Assembly (NCBI GenBank): GCA_026987795.1
Contig: JALSMF010000385.1
Span: 1 to 9,238 of the forward strand
Direction: 5' to 3'
DNA from: Bacteroidales bacterium
GTDB lineage: Bacteria; Bacteroidota; Bacteroidia; Bacteroidales; JAADGE01
DNA length: 9,238 nucleotides
Both the position numbers and the translations under genes were made by a program. The notes under the pieces are model-generated. The model searched no databases. It worked only from the letters and a program-made list of their open reading frames with translations, and was not told the DNA's origin. Shown here piece by piece: positions 6,715 through 9,238 of the stretch (position 1 is its first letter; every line of letters starts with the position of its first letter).

Positions 6715-7967
6715 TTTTCGTATCTTTTGTTTTGAATATTGCGATATAAAAATAGTAATTCTTTTTCTTTTTCAGGTATAATAATATTTTTATGGTAGTT
6801 TTTGAGCAATTCGGTTGCTTCTTCTTTAACCTTTTTTTTACTGAAATATTTTTCGTGAGCAAAATTTAAAAATTTAATAACCCTGAAAGCATTGAACCAA
6901 TCAAAAAAACGTTTTTCAAAAATTTGCAGATTCGGGCTGTTTGATTTTATCTTTGCATAGTCTTTTTCAAATTCATTTATTACAAGAAATTTATAAATTA
7001 TTTCGGGAATATTATTATAGTCAATATTTCGGAAAAAATCAGGTATTTGCCGAAAGAAGTTTTTTAAAATAATGAAAGACTCAAAATCGTAAGTTCCGAA
7101 ATCGTCGGATTTATTTTCAATCATTTTTGATATTGCCGCTCCGGTTCCGAAAGGCACTCGGTCAGAAATTCTGGGTGAAGGAAAAACAGTTGTGTTATTA
7201 ATCTCACCGTAATTTCCGAGAGGTATTATTTTTTGCAGAAAATAAAAATCTTCACCGGCTTTTCTTCGATTCATTCCTCCTTGTTTTGCATAAATATCGG
7301 CACGCACTACAAAACTTGAGCCTATTGTATGGTATGCAAAAGGAAAATTTGCAAAACGTAATGCTTCCGTAAAATATCTTAAATGTAATTCGTAATTTAT
7401 TATATTTTCATATATATTTTCAGGAAAATCCTGTCCTTCCGTAGGGTGTTCAAAGTTTACGGAGCATGCGTTTATGTGCGGATTTTGTTTGAAATAGTTT
7501 TCAATTTCTTTTAAATAATTTTTTTCAGCTAAAGCATCTGCGTCAAAACCGGCAATTAAGCCTTCCGGCTTGTTTAAAAAATTAAATCTGTGAAGAGCTT
7601 CATCCATACCTGTTTTTCGGGCTAAACCGACACCTGAAAATTTACGGGGAAAATTTTCAAAGTTGAGTATATAAAATTTAAGTTTTTCGTTGCTGTTCTC
7701 TTTTGCGAACTGTTTTGCAAGTTCATATGTTTTTCGGTTTTTTTCTGTAATACTTTTGTCTGTATCTTCAGAAGAATTTATAATAACGATAACTTCTGCT
7801 GATTTTTCGGGTAAATCGCAATTTTTCAGTGATTGCAGTGATTCACACAGTTTATCTTCGTTAAAAACAGGAATTACAATTGCCAGAAATAAATCATCGG
7901 CAGGCTCTTCGGCAATGATTTCTTTTTTGGAATTAAATCGTTTAAAATATATATCGGCAAAACTCAT
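6711..7967 (-). CDS. Family 2 glycosyltransferase, soluble
   Basis: This GT-A fold enzyme should transfer a sugar from a nucleotide-sugar donor in the cytoplasm. The acceptor is unknown. The N-terminal donor-binding strand is LAIVIPVFNED (28-38). A DxD-type metal motif occurs as GFDADA (DAD at 142-144), and the catalytic-region GEDF motif is at 238-241. The C-terminal 120 residues look helical and charged, and no membrane segment is visible. I place the start at 7967 (MSFADIYFKRF), giving 418 residues. The frame is open to an ATG at 8003, but the codons between would lie within the hairpin and T-run of the preceding gene's terminator (7973-8001), so that longer form is unlikely. No good promoter is seen upstream. 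It is the first gene of a cluster with TraB/GumN and Crp/Fnr. Confidence 0.88.
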   Translation of the reverse strand: MSFADIYFKRFNSKKEIIAEEPADDLFLAIVIPVFNEDKLCESLQSLKNCDLPEKSAEVIVIINSSEDTDKSITEKNRKTYELAKQFAKENSNEKLKFYILNFENFPRKFSGVGLARKTGMDEALHRFNFLNKPEGLIAGFDADALAEKNYLKEIENYFKQNPHINACSVNFEHPTEGQDFPENIYENIINYELHLRYFTEALRFANFPFAYHTIGSSFVVRADIYAKQGGMNRRKAGEDFYFLQKIIPLGNYGEINNTTVFPSPRISDRVPFGTGAAISKMIENKSDDFGTYDFESFIILKNFFRQIPDFFRNIDYNNIPEIIYKFLVINEFEKDYAKIKSNSPNLQIFEKRFFDWFNAFRVIKFLNFAHEKYFSKKKVKEEATELLKNYHKNIIIPEKEKELLFLYRNIQNKRYEK

Positions 7968-7972
7968 TTTGT

Positions 7973-8001
7973 AAAAAAAGTGCCGCAAAACTCTGCGGCA
8001 C
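7973..8001 (-). terminator. Strong Rho-independent terminator after the OmpH-like gene
   Basis: On the minus strand GTGCCGCA and TGCGGCAC form a perfect 8-bp GC-rich stem with a 6-nt loop (GAGTTT), followed by seven T residues (7973-7979). It begins 29 bases after the OmpH-like stop and ends five bases before the glycosyltransferase ATG at 7967. Confidence 0.92.
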
Positions 8002-8030
8002 AATATTTTTTAATGAATAATCATAATATT

Positions 8031-8627
8031 TTATTTTTCCTCTTTTTTTTCTAATGAAGCACGATATCTTTTGTTCAAGCCTTTTATTACGTCTTCTGTT
8101 ATGTCGTATTTTTTATCAAAAAGCAAAATGTTCGAGCCGAGGGTATCACTTGTGAGTATCATATCATAATGATTTTCTTTATTGTAAACCTCTAAATAAT
8201 TTTTTATACTGTCAAGAATCTGAAGTGTCAGTTTTTGAGATTTATCCATCATATCAACCTGATAGTTTTGTTGGTCTTGCTGAAGTTTTTGTTGTTCTAA
8301 TGCTAATTGCTCCTGCTTTTTTTGGGCTGATGAAGGTGTAATCATCCTGTTTTGTAAATCTCTTTGTATTTTTAGGAATTTTGTCTGTAAAGATTTATAT
8401 CTGGCATTCAAATCAGCTTCTTTATCTTGTTGTTCTAACATTAATGCCGTTTGTAAGTCGTTGTAATATTCGTATGATTCGGCTAATGTGTCTGTTTTAA
8501 CTACTGCTATTTTAAATTTAGCTGTTTCTCCGGAAATAGTGTTATTTTTTCCGTTATCTTTATTACAATTAGATAAAGAAACTGTAATAATTACTGCTAA
8601 TACCAAAATTGAAAAAAAACGTTTCAT
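8031..8627 (-). CDS. OmpH/Skp family periplasmic chaperone, probable lipoprotein
   Basis: Skp/OmpH proteins hold unfolded outer-membrane proteins in the periplasm using long coiled-coil arms. This 198-residue protein keeps the family's layout: a core strand FKIAVVKTDTLAESYEYY (about 38-55), a long charged and glutamine-rich coiled coil (about 65-135, e.g. QKKQEQLALEQQKLQQDQQNY), then the returning strand HYDMILTSDTLGSNILLFDKKYDIT. It is unusual in ending its signal peptide with LSNC, so that C21 is likely lipidated, where classic Skp is soluble; the -1 residue N is less typical than G, A or S. The residues after the cysteine are NKDNGKN. The gene is separate from bamA and other outer-membrane assembly genes, which often accompany skp, and has its own promoter and terminator. 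A second OmpH-family gene probably exists elsewhere, since Bacteroidota usually carry several. Confidence 0.87.
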   Translation of the reverse strand: MKRFFSILVLAVIITVSLSNCNKDNGKNNTISGETAKFKIAVVKTDTLAESYEYYNDLQTALMLEQQDKEADLNARYKSLQTKFLKIQRDLQNRMITPSSAQKKQEQLALEQQKLQQDQQNYQVDMMDKSQKLTLQILDSIKNYLEVYNKENHYDMILTSDTLGSNILLFDKKYDITEDVIKGLNKRYRASLEKKEEK

Positions 8628-8665
8628 CTGTATATTTATTTTTAAGTTTATTTTTTAATGCGTTG

Positions 8666-8696
8666 CAAAGATAATAATATAGTCGAAAGTTAAACA
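8666..8696 (-). promoter_or_regulatory. Promoter of the OmpH-like gene
   Basis: The minus strand carries TATCTTTG followed by C (8666-8673), a full match to TAnnTTTG. The sequence 19 nt upstream reads TGTT (8693-8696), a weak -33. The predicted start of transcription is near 8659, about 32 nt before the ATG. Confidence 0.65.
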
Positions 8697-8743
8697 GAAT
8701 ATAAGACTTTAATTATATGCTGTCTTAAATTGTCTGCAGTTAT

Positions 8744-9223
8744 TTAAAATAATCCGCCGTTTAAATATATTTCTTTCTGAACTTCTGAGAACGGTTCTGC
8801 TTTAATTTTTGTATTTTTAGTTATATTTTCAATTTCTCCGTTTTCAAAATTAATTTTTACTTTATCTCCGTTTTCTAATTTTAAACCGTTCAGAGATTTA
8901 TAGGTAACAATCGGAAATGCTGCGTTTATTGCATTACGTTCGTATATGGCTCCGTAGCTTTCGGCAACTATTGCCTGTATTCCCAGTGCTTTAAAACAGT
9001 CAACAGCCTGTTGGCGAGAACTTCCGGCACCGAAATTTTTATGAACGACAACAATGTCTCCGGGTTTTGCTTTTTCGGCAAAATCTTCGTATCCTTCAAG
9101 ATTATCGAAAGCATATTGTCCCATTTCATTAATATCGGTAATTGCTAAATACCTGTTGTGAAAAATCATATCTGTATCTATGTCGTCCATAGGTATATAC
9201 CATACTCTGCCTTCTATTGTCAT
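8744..9223 (-). CDS. leuD: 3-isopropylmalate dehydratase (or related hydro-lyase) small subunit
   Basis: This is the swivel-domain subunit of an aconitase-family isomerase, most simply isopropylmalate isomerase of leucine biosynthesis, whose [4Fe-4S] cluster sits in the large LeuC subunit. At 159 residues it has the short form seen in archaeal-type and LeuD2-like proteins. Conserved elements are GRVW and DDIDTDMI (13-20), KPGDIVVVHKNFGAGSSRQQA (53-73) and YERNAINAAFPI (94-105). The substrate-selecting loop reads RYLAIT (24-29), and the serine loop is FGAGSSRQ where LeuD usually has FGCGSSRE. These differences leave homoaconitase or another hydro-lyase possible. Only 15 bases remain upstream in the window, and they stay open in this frame (TGQKT), so a longer N-terminus cannot be excluded. 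Alternatively the ATGA at the start could overlap an upstream stop. A large subunit is expected just beyond the window. Confidence 0.78.
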   Translation of the reverse strand: MTIEGRVWYIPMDDIDTDMIFHNRYLAITDINEMGQYAFDNLEGYEDFAEKAKPGDIVVVHKNFGAGSSRQQAVDCFKALGIQAIVAESYGAIYERNAINAAFPIVTYKSLNGLKLENGDKVKINFENGEIENITKNTKIKAEPFSEVQKEIYLNGGLF

Positions 9224-9238
9224 TGTTTTTTGTCCGGT

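Noticed and set aside
7690..7974. Plus-strand open frame over the glycosyltransferase N-terminus
   Set aside because: Serine/phenylalanine-rich shadow frame with no recognisable domain, opposite a well-supported gene.
7968..8003. Extended start of the glycosyltransferase at 8003
   Set aside because: The extra codons would be encoded by the terminator hairpin and T-run of the preceding gene, and the downstream ATG at 7967 begins a sensible N-terminus.
8702..8727. Small inverted repeat (TAAGAC/GTCTTA) after the leuD-like gene as a terminator
   Set aside because: Only 6 bp, AT-rich, long loop and no T-run; not strong enough to call.
1..9238. CRISPR array, tRNA, rRNA, insertion sequence or prophage
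   Set aside because: No repeated spacer-like units, no tRNA-like fold, no transposase or terminal inverted repeats, and genes are normally spaced and co-directional.

Overview
All eleven genes in this window lie on the minus strand, packed with short gaps in low-GC DNA. Three things point to Bacteroidota. There is a PorP/SprF protein beside a secreted protein with a type B type IX secretion (T9SS) C-terminal domain. Several genes follow promoters of the Bacteroidota sigma type (TTTG, 19-nt spacer, TAnnTTTG). A-rich leaders stand in place of Shine-Dalgarno sites. Order or genus cannot be fixed from this sequence.

Layout, in the order of transcription (high to low coordinates). At 8744-9223 is a LeuD-like isomerase small subunit, probably at the end of an operon whose large subunit lies outside the window. 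At 8031-8627 is an OmpH/Skp-like periplasmic chaperone with a lipoprotein signal, with its own promoter and a strong intrinsic terminator. At 5195-7967 is a tight three-gene cluster: family 2 glycosyltransferase, TraB/GumN protein (4-base overlap) and a Crp/Fnr regulator. At 4268-4972 is the 16S rRNA methyltransferase rsmE, with a hairpin upstream. At 1541-4118 is a two-gene unit, a PKD/Ig-like T9SS cargo followed by its likely PorP/SprF partner, closed by a long hairpin terminator. At 795-1451 is a secreted DUF4159 protein. At 344-691 is rplS (L19), with a clear promoter and terminator. At 1-216 is the N-terminus of a membrane protein, probably of a 4Fe-4S-binding family, behind a near-perfect promoter.

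Functionally the window mixes housekeeping genes (rplS, rsmE, leuD-like) with cell-envelope genes (OmpH-like, T9SS cargo and PorP, glycosyltransferase and GumN-like). There are no RNA genes, mobile elements, CRISPR arrays or phage genes. No gap exceeds about 222 bases. I do not see an undescribed multi-gene system. The items most worth a second look are the cargo/PorP pair with an extremely acidic PorP tail, a glycosyltransferase gene that begins directly after a strong terminator, and the OmpH-like protein that appears to be a lipoprotein with a possible surface-export signal.
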